Assembly: GCF_041679265.1 (NCBI RefSeq)
Contig: NZ_JBGFSM010000012.1
Coordinates: 73,236-137,235 of the forward strand
Source of the DNA: Autumnicola sp041679265
Lineage (GTDB): Bacteria > Bacteroidota > Bacteroidia > Flavobacteriales > Flavobacteriaceae
Direction of reading: 5' to 3'
Length of the DNA: 64,000 nt
The notes beneath the pieces are model-generated. The model was not told the origin of the DNA. It saw only the letters and a program-made list of their open reading frames with translations, and made no database searches. Both the position numbers and the translations under genes were made by a program. Positions 27,044-36,407 of this stretch are shown here, piece by piece (within the stretch, counting starts at the first letter, position 1; every line of letters begins with the position of its first letter).

Positions 27044-30025
27044 TTAGCGCACTATAAAGCGTTTTACTTTACCTGCTTCCCGGGTGCCTACACGAAGAAG
27101 ATAAACCCCTCTTGCGGCGTAAGACATATCAAAGGTATAGGTATATGCCTCCCCATTATATTCCATCTTGTTTTCCAGCAATTTCTGGCCAAGCATATCG
27201 TGAACAGTAATACGCAGCGGCGCTTCAAAATTGGCTTCCAGGCGGGCCCGGTAAATCCTGCTGCCGCCTTCTTCAGGTGTTGAGCTTATAATTTTTAATT
27301 CAGCTTCATCAAGAATAAAATCTTCAATATCCAGAGAGCTGTCGCGAATGTTTACTGAATAGTCGTGAGTGGTGCCATACTCCATTACCTCACAAGGGGA
27401 ATTAAGATCGCCTTCGTAAGAAGTATCTCCGGCCCTTATACGCAATAAATGCTGGCCTAAAGCTGCATCTCCCGGTATAGAAAATTCTTCGGAAACGGGA
27501 GCATCTGCCTGAGGTATCACTTTAGAAGTGATCACCCGCTCGTCATCTTCAAAAAATGCATCATCATTAAAATCTATCCACATAGAGAACTGCTCGTTCT
27601 CCCCTTCAGCAAAAAGAGATTTTACGGTTACGCTGAAGTTGCCCTGTGCGCGATCCAAATCTGCGGTAAGGCTTATAAAATCTATATAACCATCATCACA
27701 GGGAATCCTTTCATTTAAAACATTTTCCAGTTCAAAAGAAAAAATACCATCTCCAAAAGAACAGTCTGAACCCTCGGGAATACAATTTAAATTGGCGACA
27801 GATTTCACCTCCGGATCGTTGGTGGGATCAAAATCATCTTCAAGATGGGTGCTGGCCATCACAAGATATCTCCCTGGGGAACCAAGATTTGCTTTCCTGC
27901 TAAAGGTATATACTTCATTTTCCCCAACCTCAACAGTTCCCGGAAAAACCTCGGTCACGCTAAAATTATCACCAACCTGGTAGGAAACAGGGAAATTTGA
28001 TTGTGGCTCTCCACCAAAATTCTCGATAGTAATTACCACCTCCTCACTTTCGGTCAGGTCCTGATCTGTAATGGGCACATCTATAGAAGTGACCCCAACA
28101 TCTTTTGGCGGCAGGTTCCTTATTTCGGCCACCAGGGTATCATTATCGGGATTTTCATCATTGGAAAGACCGGTGGTAAAAGTAACCTGGTAAGACTGCC
28201 CTACCACAGAAAAATCTGCTGTTTGAGAAAAAGTAAATTCTGCGGAAGAAGTTGCAGGAAGGCTTCCGGTAAAAATCTCGGTTACCGTTTCCCCGCCTTC
28301 CACGGTGTAACTCACCGTAAACCCGGATTGCGCATTTTCACCAAAATTGCGTATTCTTACCCGGATGATTTCAGAATCCCCTAAAGTAGCATCCCGGGGA
28401 CTAACCAGGGAAATTACCCCAACATCATTTGCGTCATCTGGAGCGATGCGAAATACACCCACCCGGTTTTTTCGTTGTACGCCTTCAAAATATTCGGCAT
28501 TATGCCAGAAGGTTACGCCATCTTCAGGATCTACGCTAAGATGGGCATAATCTCCGTAGCGGCTGTTAGGATCTGGAGAGTCTCCCTCCACAATACTTTG
28601 TTCTTCCAGGGTCATCACCCCAAGTTCGTCTTCAGCATATCTCCCGGTATATCGAATAGAAGGATAAATAGGGGTTTCAGGACTATCATCAAGGACCGTA
28701 AATCCAAGGCCAATATTTCCTTCCTCATCTATACCAATACTCCCACTAAACCTGTCGCTTTTATCGGGGGCATAAGTTCCTTCCTGGTAAACGCTCCAGG
28801 GGCCGTTTTCATTTTGCTGCCTGAGTTCATACCAGCGAATCCCGGCATGTTCTGCCGCGGTGGGATCTATATCTACCACAAAATTCATCACTACGGAGTT
28901 ATGATCCTGAAACCGCCTGTACTGCGTCATATACATCATTGTGGCCTGAAGCGCATCCACATCTGGCGCGTCTCCCGGCTGGGAAAGGTTGCTAAAGGCG
29001 CCTCCGTCGAAAGTAGCTGAAAACGGCGACACCCCTTCTGCCGTACCTATTTCCTGGGATTCTGAAATTGTTGAAGACGCAGGATTGTTCCAATCCATAT
29101 TTATAAGCCAGATCTTAAGGTGATCCTGCGCCACTCCTGCCCAGGCATCATCCTGCATAAAGATAATAGGAGAATTGCCCCGTGGCGGAGGAATATCTCC
29201 AATTGCCTGAAACCCGGCCGGACTGTAAAATCCATTAGTCTCAATACCCGGCAGAGGGAATGAAACTATGGCCGCAGTTTCCCCCTGCAGCATTTTATCC
29301 CTTTCCACCACATAAAGCACCTGACTTTCTGAGGCGGTATTGGTATTTTTGTTGGTGGTAATGTAATAGCCATCACCCCAAACCGAAATTTTAGGATAAT
29401 CTGGCAGTACCTCGTTTGTTGTAAAACGATAGGTGTACCAGCCGTCATTTAACGGGTCCGGCCCCTGTGAAACCGCAATTAAAAAGCTTTCAGGCGTATC
29501 GCTAAACTGGCTTATAAGGTAACGGTCTGCAAATTCATCATAAACCACAATGGGGTCTCCCAAAACTTCATTGGCAAACTCCCCTCCTATACTCGCCAGG
29601 GAAGCCGGTTCCATTAACTGGTTTCCGTCTTTATCCCATATAGAAAATGCCGAATTCCAGGCATTCACATAATGGTTTGGGCCTATAACTCCCGTAGGGT
29701 CAGACGGGGTAGACCTTGTAGTAACCGCTTCATAAGATAAAATTGGCTCCTTAGACGGAATATCTCCCATCTTACTTTGTACTTTTGGATCCCGGGCTTT
29801 TGGCAACCCCTTCCCGGGAACTACCTTATTTATCCCCCTGTTTCGCGGATTATAAATTTTAAATTCTGAAGAAGGCGGGACTAATTTTCCTTTAGAAAGA
29901 GACGAAGATGGAACTGCTTTGGCAGAATCTATATATACCGGGCCTGAAATCTCTTTTTTTTGCGCCCGGGCTTCAGGACTAAAAATAAGAATAAGAGCAA
30001 AAAGAATAAAAATATATCTAATCAT
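27044..30025 (-). CDS. Large secreted protein with type IX secretion C-terminal sorting domain
   Basis: A 993-residue exported protein. The signal peptide covers about residues 1-21. Residues about 90-520 form a single domain that reads like a WD/propeller-type structural module with repeated Trp/Tyr-Asp patterns and no catalytic motif. Two CARDB-like Ig repeats follow (about 540-740, each with TVEG/VGDN and NDENPDNDT-type turns), then a GEVED-like domain (about 760-895, with WIDFNDDAFFEDDERV). The last ~75 residues are a type A T9SS sorting signal (VHDMLGQKLLENK, ending GKVKRFIVR). It should be surface-anchored or released; ligand unknown. Confidence 0.85.
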   Translation of the reverse strand: MIRYIFILFALILIFSPEARAQKKEISGPVYIDSAKAVPSSSLSKGKLVPPSSEFKIYNPRNRGINKVVPGKGLPKARDPKVQSKMGDIPSKEPILSYEAVTTRSTPSDPTGVIGPNHYVNAWNSAFSIWDKDGNQLMEPASLASIGGEFANEVLGDPIVVYDEFADRYLISQFSDTPESFLIAVSQGPDPLNDGWYTYRFTTNEVLPDYPKISVWGDGYYITTNKNTNTASESQVLYVVERDKMLQGETAAIVSFPLPGIETNGFYSPAGFQAIGDIPPPRGNSPIIFMQDDAWAGVAQDHLKIWLINMDWNNPASSTISESQEIGTAEGVSPFSATFDGGAFSNLSQPGDAPDVDALQATMMYMTQYRRFQDHNSVVMNFVVDIDPTAAEHAGIRWYELRQQNENGPWSVYQEGTYAPDKSDRFSGSIGIDEEGNIGLGFTVLDDSPETPIYPSIRYTGRYAEDELGVMTLEEQSIVEGDSPDPNSRYGDYAHLSVDPEDGVTFWHNAEYFEGVQRKNRVGVFRIAPDDANDVGVISLVSPRDATLGDSEIIRVRIRNFGENAQSGFTVSYTVEGGETVTEIFTGSLPATSSAEFTFSQTADFSVVGQSYQVTFTTGLSNDENPDNDTLVAEIRNLPPKDVGVTSIDVPITDQDLTESEEVVITIENFGGEPQSNFPVSYQVGDNFSVTEVFPGTVEVGENEVYTFSRKANLGSPGRYLVMASTHLEDDFDPTNDPEVKSVANLNCIPEGSDCSFGDGIFSFELENVLNERIPCDDGYIDFISLTADLDRAQGNFSVTVKSLFAEGENEQFSMWIDFNDDAFFEDDERVITSKVIPQADAPVSEEFSIPGDAALGQHLLRIRAGDTSYEGDLNSPCEVMEYGTTHDYSVNIRDSSLDIEDFILDEAELKIISSTPEEGGSRIYRARLEANFEAPLRITVHDMLGQKLLENKMEYNGEAYTYTFDMSYAARGVYLLRVGTREAGKVKRFIVR

Positions 30026-30083
30026 AACGGCAGTGTCTTCAAATGCGCCTTAAAAGTAGGTAATCCTGTTTTATTTTAAACCA

Positions 30084-30112
30084 AAGAGGCAATTAAAAAA
30101 TAATTGCCTCTT
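30084..30112 (-). terminator. Hairpin after glyS
   Basis: Perfect inverted repeat (AAGAGGCAATTA and its complement with a T-rich loop) 32 bases after the glyS stop. The tail is not a strong T-run on the minus strand, so termination efficiency is uncertain. Confidence 0.55.
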
Positions 30113-30143
30113 ATAGGAATATTGCTATAACTATTTGATTTCT

Positions 30144-31682
30144 CTATAGTTTCAGCCAATTTTTAAAATCGGTTTCTTCCTTTACTATAGTCGCCAATTC
30201 AGCAATTTTTACCCTTTTTTGCTCCATAGAATCCCTAAACCTTACGGTCACGGTACGATCCTCCATAGAATCGTGATCTACGGTTATACATAGTGGTGTC
30301 CCCGCAGCATCCTGCCTGCGATACCTTCTACCAATGGCGTCTTTTTCGTCATACTGCACTTTAAAATCCCATTGCAGCTCCTCTACAATTTCCTGGGCCA
30401 GCTCCGGTAGGCCGTCTTTTTTCACCAACGGCAAAATTGCGGCTTTTGTTGGCGCAAGTACGGCCGGCAATTTAAGCACGGTCCTGCTGCTCCCGTCTTC
30501 CAGCTCTTCTTCTTTTAATGCTGCGGAAAGTACCGAAAGAAACATACGGTCCAGGCCTATAGAAGTTTCGATAACATAAGGCACATAATTTTCTTTTAAT
30601 TCAGGGTCATAAAACCGAAGTTTTTTCCCGGAATGCTCCTCGTGCGCTTTCAAATCAAAATCTGTACGGGAATGGATCCCTTCCAACTCTTTAAAGCCAA
30701 ATGGAAAATCAAATTCTATATCTGCGGCGGCATTGGCATAATGCGCTAATTTATCGTGGTCGTGAAAACGGTAATTTTCTTCACCAAGGCCAAGAGAATA
30801 GTGCCATTTAAGGCGCACTTCCTTCCAGTGCTCATACCATTTTAACTCTTCGCCGGGGCGCACAAAAAACTGCATTTCCATTTGTTCAAACTCTCTCATC
30901 CTGAAGATAAACTGCCGGGCTACAATTTCATTTCTAAAAGCTTTACCAATTTGGGCAATTCCAAACGGGATCTTCATACGCCCGGTTTTTTGCACATTCA
31001 GGAAATTTACAAATATCCCCTGGGCGGTTTCGGGACGAAGGTATAACTGGGTAGCCGATTCGGCCGAAGCTCCAAGTTTGGTCCCAAACATCAGGTTAAA
31101 CTGTCGCACCTCCGTCCAGTTCCTGGACCCGGTATCGGGATCGGCAATTTCCAGTTCTTCTATTAAAGCTTTTACATCGGCTAAATCTTCATTGGTAAGC
31201 GAGCGGCCAAGGCGTTCCAATATCTCCTTCCGCTGGCCTAAATACCGCATCACCCGCGGATTTGTGGTTGTAAACTGCTCTTCATCAAAATCTTCCCCAA
31301 AATGCTTCTGGGCTTTATCGATTTCCTTTTGCGCCTTCTGAAGCAGCTTTTCAGCATAATCTTCTACTAAAACATCTGCCCGGTAGCGCCTTTTTGAATC
31401 TTTATTGTCTATTAAAGGATCGTTGAAGGCATCCACATGTCCGGAAGCTTTCCAGGTGGTGGGGTGCATTAAAATAGCCGCATCTATGCCCACTATATTC
31501 TGGTGCAGCTGCACCATGCTTTTCCACCAGTAATCCTTGATATTTTTCTTTAATTCGGCGCCGTTTTGCCCATAATCATAGACCGCGCTCAATCCGTCGT
31601 AAATTTCGCTGGACGCAAAAATGTAACCATACTCTTTGGCATGTGAAATTACATTTTTGAATAAATCTTCGTTTTTTGCCAT
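30144..31682 (-). CDS. glyS: Glycine--tRNA ligase, alpha2 type
   Basis: Class II synthetase charging tRNA-Gly, 512 residues in a single chain, the homodimeric archaeal/eukaryotic type used in Bacteroidota rather than the alpha2beta2 enzyme. Motif 2 is in AFRNEIVARQFIFRMREFEQ-type text near residues 245-265, motif 3 in ETSIGLDRMFLSVL near 373-386, and the C-terminal anticodon-binding domain follows from about 405. Residues 65-95 and 115-190 hold the charged insertions seen in this subclass. Single gene. Confidence 0.96.
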   Translation of the reverse strand: MAKNEDLFKNVISHAKEYGYIFASSEIYDGLSAVYDYGQNGAELKKNIKDYWWKSMVQLHQNIVGIDAAILMHPTTWKASGHVDAFNDPLIDNKDSKRRYRADVLVEDYAEKLLQKAQKEIDKAQKHFGEDFDEEQFTTTNPRVMRYLGQRKEILERLGRSLTNEDLADVKALIEELEIADPDTGSRNWTEVRQFNLMFGTKLGASAESATQLYLRPETAQGIFVNFLNVQKTGRMKIPFGIAQIGKAFRNEIVARQFIFRMREFEQMEMQFFVRPGEELKWYEHWKEVRLKWHYSLGLGEENYRFHDHDKLAHYANAAADIEFDFPFGFKELEGIHSRTDFDLKAHEEHSGKKLRFYDPELKENYVPYVIETSIGLDRMFLSVLSAALKEEELEDGSSRTVLKLPAVLAPTKAAILPLVKKDGLPELAQEIVEELQWDFKVQYDEKDAIGRRYRRQDAAGTPLCITVDHDSMEDRTVTVRFRDSMEQKRVKIAELATIVKEETDFKNWLKL

Positions 31683-31694
31683 AGGAGCAAAAAT

Positions 31695-31727
31695 AAAAAA
31701 TCCGCCCTGATATTCATCAAGACGGAC
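31695..31727 (-). terminator. Rho-independent terminator after the coiled-coil membrane protein gene
   Basis: An 11-base-pair stem (TCCGTCTTGAT with ATCAGGGCGGA, G-T pairs allowed), tetraloop-size loop and a run of six T on the minus strand, 18 bases past the stop at 31746. Confidence 0.8.
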
Positions 31728-31745
31728 TCTATTTTTGAAATTAAA

Positions 31746-32630
31746 TTATCTCAGGCTAAACGTGGAAGTACCTATTAAATAAGGACCGGAATATACGTAA
31801 ACCTTATAATCCCCCTCAAGAAGTTTATCTTCATCTGTATTGGCAAGAATACAAACATCCAGCTCTTCATTCTCATAAAAAACTTTTGATGAGGCACTGT
31901 AAACCATCACCCCACCTTCATGTTGCACGGCAATTTTATCTCCTACCAGTTCATTTTCAGGATTATAAACCTGGACGTATACGTCTTTCTCCCCAGGCTC
32001 GGCAAGATCGTTGGCAGATATCGTGAAACAGGTCCTTATCTGGTCTACCCTTCTCGTACGGTCATTTTCAACAATTTTCCCGCTATTCCTAACTATTACC
32101 CCCTCACCCTTAAGGCCGGTAATTTGTAACCTGGATGCACGGTTAACTTTATTCGCCAGGCTCTGGTTGGTATTTTGCAGCGAATCGGACAACCTGGTGC
32201 GTGCCTGCAGCTCTGTACTGGTGCTATCCAACGAAGTGGTTAATTGCTGATTTTGAGCACTTAAACTATCCACCACTCTAAATAACCTGTCCTTCTCTGC
32301 TCTAAGGTTGCCAATTTCCCTTCTAAAACGCGCTATAAGAGCGATATTAGCTTCATTATCCTTTACAGAATCCAGAAGCCTGGTAATGCGTTCCCTGGCT
32401 TCAACCATATTCTGGTCCATAACCTCGTTTTCTTCTATAGCTTCATCATATTTAATAATAAGATCATTCAGTTCATTTTCTATGGCAGTTTTTTCCGTTT
32501 GAAGTATCTCCCGGTTTTCTTTTTGTTCATTATAAAAAGATATGGTATAGATGGCTAATGCAATGAGTGCAACAGCCAATACCGCGGCAAGAATTTTTAA
32601 AGCTTTGTTGTTTTTGGTTTCAGTAGCCAT
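31746..32630 (-). CDS. Membrane-anchored coiled-coil protein of unknown function
   Basis: A 294-residue protein with a short cytoplasmic N-terminus, one membrane helix (about 11-31), a long periplasmic coiled coil (about 32-165, rich in Leu/Glu/Asn/Ser), and a C-terminal beta domain (about 170-294) with LKGEGVIVRNSGKIVEN and DVYVQVYNPENELVGDKIA. No catalytic residues were recognised. It lies between glyS and divergent comF. Its upstream region has TAAATTTA at 32649-32656 preceded by TTG on the minus strand with a 20-base spacer, a possible promoter. Proteins of this architecture are common and uncharacterised in flavobacteria. Confidence 0.75.
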   Translation of the reverse strand: MATETKNNKALKILAAVLAVALIALAIYTISFYNEQKENREILQTEKTAIENELNDLIIKYDEAIEENEVMDQNMVEARERITRLLDSVKDNEANIALIARFRREIGNLRAEKDRLFRVVDSLSAQNQQLTTSLDSTSTELQARTRLSDSLQNTNQSLANKVNRASRLQITGLKGEGVIVRNSGKIVENDRTRRVDQIRTCFTISANDLAEPGEKDVYVQVYNPENELVGDKIAVQHEGGVMVYSASSKVFYENEELDVCILANTDEDKLLEGDYKVYVYSGPYLIGTSTFSLR

Positions 32631-32648
32631 ACAGTTGGATTTAGTTTG

Positions 32649-32679
32649 TAAATTTAGGTTTTAACAAATTAATAAACAA
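32649..32679 (-). promoter_or_regulatory. Possible promoter of the coiled-coil membrane protein gene
   Basis: Minus-strand TTG, 20 bases, TAAATTTA, 18 bases before the ATG at 32630. The spacer is one base longer than the usual 17-19 and the -7 box ends in A rather than G. The palindromic -7 box could also serve comF on the other strand. Confidence 0.35.
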
Positions 32680-32690
32680 TGCATTAACAT

Positions 32691-33371
32691 ATGTTTGACG
32701 ATTTGGCCAATTTATTTTATCCCCAAACCTGTAGTTGTTGTATTGGAGAACTTGCTAAGCACGAAAATATTGTCTGCACTTCCTGCCTAAATGATCTGCC
32801 CCTTACAAACTTTCACCAGGATCCCGATAATCCTGTTAAAAATATCTTTTACGGGCGGGCAGTTGTGGAACAGGCTTCATCTCTCCTCTTTTTTAGAAAA
32901 AAAGGCAAGGTGCAACAGCTTATTCATAACCTTAAATATCGCGGCCATGAAGAAATTGGAAAATTCCTGGGGGAATGGATGGGAAACCTGCTTCTGCAAA
33001 GCGGTAATTACAATGGTATAGATGTAGTGATTCCGGTGCCGCTGCACAAGAGAAAACTAAAGTCCCGCGGATTCAACCAGGTGGAAAAATTTGGCCGCGA
33101 GATCGCAGTCATTCTAGGTGCCAGTTACAGAGACGATGTACTGGTAAAACAAAATGCCACAGAAACTCAAACTTTTAAAAGCCGTCTTTCCCGTTGGGGA
33201 AATATGGAAGAAATTTTTACTTTGGAAAAACCTACCCGTTTGGAAAACACTCATGTGCTTTTGGTTGATGACATTATTACCACAGGTGCTACACTGGAGG
33301 TTTGTATTCATAAATTATCAGGCATCAATGGAGTGAAGGTGAGCGTGGCCACTATGGCTTTTACAAACTGA
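32691..33371 (+). CDS. comF: ComF family phosphoribosyltransferase-like protein
   Basis: Protein of 226 residues related to ComF/GntX, needed for DNA uptake in competent bacteria, though its biochemical role is unsettled. The N-terminal zinc-binding cysteines are C14, C16/C17, C29 and C32. The PRTase-fold core has KSRGFNQ (124-130) and the PRPP loop LVDDIITTGAT (191-201). It is a single gene divergent from the coiled-coil protein. Confidence 0.9.
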   Translation: MFDDLANLFYPQTCSCCIGELAKHENIVCTSCLNDLPLTNFHQDPDNPVKNIFYGRAVVEQASSLLFFRKKGKVQQLIHNLKYRGHEEIGKFLGEWMGNLLLQSGNYNGIDVVIPVPLHKRKLKSRGFNQVEKFGREIAVILGASYRDDVLVKQNATETQTFKSRLSRWGNMEEIFTLEKPTRLENTHVLLVDDIITTGATLEVCIHKLSGINGVKVSVATMAFTN

Positions 33372-33424
33372 TAACATCAAAAAATTTAAAATAATCGTTT
33401 CTTTGCTAAAAATTATTTTTCCTA

Positions 33425-35038
33425 ATGAAATACAGGATTCCCAGCTTTATCATTGTTATTCTTCTGCTTTTAACACTCATACAGTGCGCCAAAAAAGGAA
33501 TGCCTGAAGGAGGGCCTGAAGACATGGAGCCACCAAGATTTCTAAGGGCTAGTCCTGAAAATTTTACCACCCATTTTGATGCTGAAGAAATTCGCATATT
33601 CTTTAATGAATATGTAAAACTGAAGAATGCACAGCAACAAATTATTATTTCGCCACCAATGGACCCAAGGCCTTCCATTTTACCTTTAGGAAGCGCCAGG
33701 AAAGATGTAAGAATTCAAATTTTTGACACCCTTCAGGAAAATACTACTTATCTGGTTAACTTCGGAAAAAGTATTACTGATAACAATGAAGGAAACCCGC
33801 TCAATTATTTTAAATACGTTTTTTCTACCGGAAATTATATAGATTCCCTTGAAGTTGAAGGAACTGTTGAAGATGCTTATCTTAAAAAACCGGCAGATTT
33901 TATTTCCATTTTCCTGTACGAAGTAGATTCTACTTTTTCCGATTCTGCAGTGTACAAAAAAACGCCGCGCTATGTGACCTATACCCTGGACAGCACAAAC
34001 ATTTTCAGGCTTGAAAACCTGAAAGCAGGCACTTACCAGATGCTCGCGCTTCTGGATAAAAACGACAATTATAAGTTCAACCCTAAAAATGAGAAGATTG
34101 GTTTTATAGATCATTATATTACCATTCCAACAGATTCAACCTATAAAATCACCATTTTTGAGGAAAATCTTAATTTTGAAGTACAACGACCCAGGCAATT
34201 TAAAGGGCAGCAAATTGTATTTGGATATGAAGGCGTAACAGCGCTGGACAGTGTTCAAATTGAGCTTCTCACTCCAAAACCGGCAGGCTTTACCTCCAGG
34301 ATAATAAAAGATTCACAAACCGATTCCCTTTATTACTGGTATCAGCCAAAAATTGAAACCGACAGCCTGTCTTTTGAAGTTACAAGTCCGCAGAGCCGCG
34401 ACACTCTTTATACAAAAATTACTGAAATGCCCACAGATTCCCTCAAGGTAAGTGCAGAGCCTTCAGGAAGTATAGATTTTGAACAGGATGTGGTACTAAA
34501 AGCCAATACCCCTCTTGTAAGCAGTGACGAATCTAAGATAAAGGTCCTTGATAAAGATTCCTTACCGGTCCCTTTTTCTACTGAATTAAATTTGCTTGCA
34601 AATGAGTTTCATATTTCTTTTAAAAAGACTGAAAGTAATACCTATACGCTGCAGGCCCTGCCCGGCACAGTAACCGACCTTTTTGAAGACACCAATGACA
34701 CCATTATCAAGCAGGTAAAAACCCGTGCACTTTCTGAACTTGGAACACTTACCTTTAGATTGCAAAATGTAAAACAATTTCCAATTATCGCACAGCTTAC
34801 AGATTTGAATGGAAAAGTGCAGGCAGAAAAATATTCTGAAGGAGAAACGGTCTTAGATTTCCAAAACCTGAAACCTGGTGAGTTTTTTATGCGCCTGGTT
34901 TTTGACCGAAATAAAAACGGAAAATGGGATACCGGCGATTATCTTAAAAAGCGCCAGCCAGAACATATTGAATATTTTCCTGACACTCTTGAAGTGCGTG
35001 CTAACTGGGACCAGAATGAACAGTTTATTTTAGAATAA
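33425..35038 (+). CDS. Ig-like (Big_5) domain lipoprotein
   Basis: Outer-membrane lipoprotein of 537 residues. The signal peptide ends with LIQC, lipidated at C21, followed by AKKGMPEGGPEDMEPP, the opening characteristic of this Bacteroidota family. Residues about 35-130 form the Big_5 Ig-like domain (FNEYVKLKNAQQQIIISPP), and further beta domains follow, including LKAGTYQMLALLDKNDNYK. No enzymatic motif. The 3' end overlaps the convergent omega-amidase gene by 14 bases. Confidence 0.85.
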   Translation: MKYRIPSFIIVILLLLTLIQCAKKGMPEGGPEDMEPPRFLRASPENFTTHFDAEEIRIFFNEYVKLKNAQQQIIISPPMDPRPSILPLGSARKDVRIQIFDTLQENTTYLVNFGKSITDNNEGNPLNYFKYVFSTGNYIDSLEVEGTVEDAYLKKPADFISIFLYEVDSTFSDSAVYKKTPRYVTYTLDSTNIFRLENLKAGTYQMLALLDKNDNYKFNPKNEKIGFIDHYITIPTDSTYKITIFEENLNFEVQRPRQFKGQQIVFGYEGVTALDSVQIELLTPKPAGFTSRIIKDSQTDSLYYWYQPKIETDSLSFEVTSPQSRDTLYTKITEMPTDSLKVSAEPSGSIDFEQDVVLKANTPLVSSDESKIKVLDKDSLPVPFSTELNLLANEFHISFKKTESNTYTLQALPGTVTDLFEDTNDTIIKQVKTRALSELGTLTFRLQNVKQFPIIAQLTDLNGKVQAEKYSEGETVLDFQNLKPGEFFMRLVFDRNKNGKWDTGDYLKKRQPEHIEYFPDTLEVRANWDQNEQFILE

Positions 35039-35804
35039 ATTCGTCCCGGTCCAGTAAAAACTTTAACTGATCCCGGGTTTCCTGTAGATGGTTGTAATCC
35101 AGGACTATCTCTTTGGCAAAGGATTCTTCCACATCTGCATGGGTAAGCAGTTTCCCAAGACAATCATAAGCAGCGCTGTGGCCGTTATATACGTAGCCAT
35201 CGCCATCTGTCCCCGTACGATTCACGCCTATGCAAAAACTCATATTTTCAATAGCCCGGGCTTTTAGCAGGGCATCCCAGGCGGCCACTCTTTTTTCCGG
35301 CCAGTTGGCTACGTAGATGAGCAGGTCATAATCTACCGTGTTTCTCGCAAAAACAGGGAAACGCAGGTCATAACACACCAATGGACAAATTTTCCAGCCT
35401 TTGTACTCCACAATTAATCGTTCTTTCCCCGCCGTGTAAGTTTTGTCTTCTTTCGCAAGGGTAAAAGTATGGCGCTTATCATAAGTTTTATAGGAACCGT
35501 CTGGATAGACAAAGAAGAGCCGATTGTAATAATTGCCATTTTCAGTAATGATCACACTTCCGGTAATGGCAAACTCCCTTCTTTTTGCCCATTCCTGCAT
35601 CCATAATAAGGTGGGACCCTCAGTTTCTTCTGCCAGCTTTTCAGCATTCATACTAAATCCTGTAGTAAACATTTCCGGCAGGATTACCAGGTCTACCTCT
35701 TCTGAAAGCGCATTGATTTCTTTGCTGAATAAACTCCTGTTATTTTCAGGATGCTCCCATTTGAGATTCACCTGAAGCATCGCGATTTTTAGATTTTTGG
35801 CCAT
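35025..35804 (-). CDS. Nitrilase-family omega-amidase (YafV-like)
   Basis: Hydrolase of the nitrilase superfamily, likely acting on alpha-ketoglutaramate or a similar omega-amide, as YafV and mammalian NIT2 do. In the frame counted from the upstream ATG at 35819 the triad is E49 (ILPEMFTTGF), K115 (YDKRHTF) and C149 (PLVCYDLRFP). I chose the ATG at 35804 because MAKNLKIAMLQ fits the family start; the upstream ATG would add five residues. Single gene; 14-base tail-to-tail overlap with the Ig-like lipoprotein gene. Confidence 0.9.
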   Translation of the reverse strand: MAKNLKIAMLQVNLKWEHPENNRSLFSKEINALSEEVDLVILPEMFTTGFSMNAEKLAEETEGPTLLWMQEWAKRREFAITGSVIITENGNYYNRLFFVYPDGSYKTYDKRHTFTLAKEDKTYTAGKERLIVEYKGWKICPLVCYDLRFPVFARNTVDYDLLIYVANWPEKRVAAWDALLKARAIENMSFCIGVNRTGTDGDGYVYNGHSAAYDCLGKLLTHADVEESFAKEIVLDYNHLQETRDQLKFLLDRDEFILK

Positions 35805-35903
35805 ACGTAAAGTTATCAAAATTTAAGATTTTGCTGCCAAATCATTGTTAAATGATTGCAGGTAAAACTTCAAATAAATAGCTTTAATTATAAAATTTGC
35901 AAC

Positions 35904-36407
35904 ATGAGTTTAGCTACCTTTTTTCAAAAAGACACCAATATTTCAAGGACCGGCAGGGGAGTAATTTCGGGTGTGATAGGAGGCCTGGCGGGAACAGCTG
36001 TAAAAAGCCTCGTAGAAAAGTTTATTAAAGTGCGTAAAATAGAACATCGTTCTGCCCAGATAAAAATCCTGGATGACTTGTCTACAAAAATTACAGGAAG
36101 CCCTATAAGTGTTCATAATGAAGCATTGGCAGAACAATTACTGAATGTACCCGTAGGCGCAAGTTTAGGCGCTGCTTACGGCTACAAGCACCGTGACAAA
36201 GATGAATTCAACATTAAAAACGGAATTATTTTAGGAAGTTCCACCTGGATTTCCACCCACCCAACGTCGCTTCCCATACTCGGGCTGGAAGCAAAGCCGG
36301 TGGATGTACCCTTGAAAATGCAGGCGAATGAATTGTTTGCGCATGTTTTATTTGGAGTAACCACAGAACTGGTTAGGAACTATGTAAACAAAAAGCTGAA
36401 GGAATAG
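35904..36407 (+). CDS. Small glycine-rich protein, possibly YagU/DUF1440-like
   Basis: A 167-residue protein starting MSLATFFQK; an upstream in-frame ATG at 35856 is less likely because the gap holds promoter-like AT sequence. Two glycine-rich hydrophobic stretches, GVISGVIGGLAGTAVKSL and VPVGASLGAAYGY, and a C-terminal ELFAHVLFGVTTELVRNYV suggest membrane association of the YagU/DUF1440 kind, but the match is only partial. It is convergent with the helicase gene (stops adjacent at 36407/36408). Function unknown. Confidence 0.65.
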   Translation: MSLATFFQKDTNISRTGRGVISGVIGGLAGTAVKSLVEKFIKVRKIEHRSAQIKILDDLSTKITGSPISVHNEALAEQLLNVPVGASLGAAYGYKHRDKDEFNIKNGIILGSSTWISTHPTSLPILGLEAKPVDVPLKMQANELFAHVLFGVTTELVRNYVNKKLKE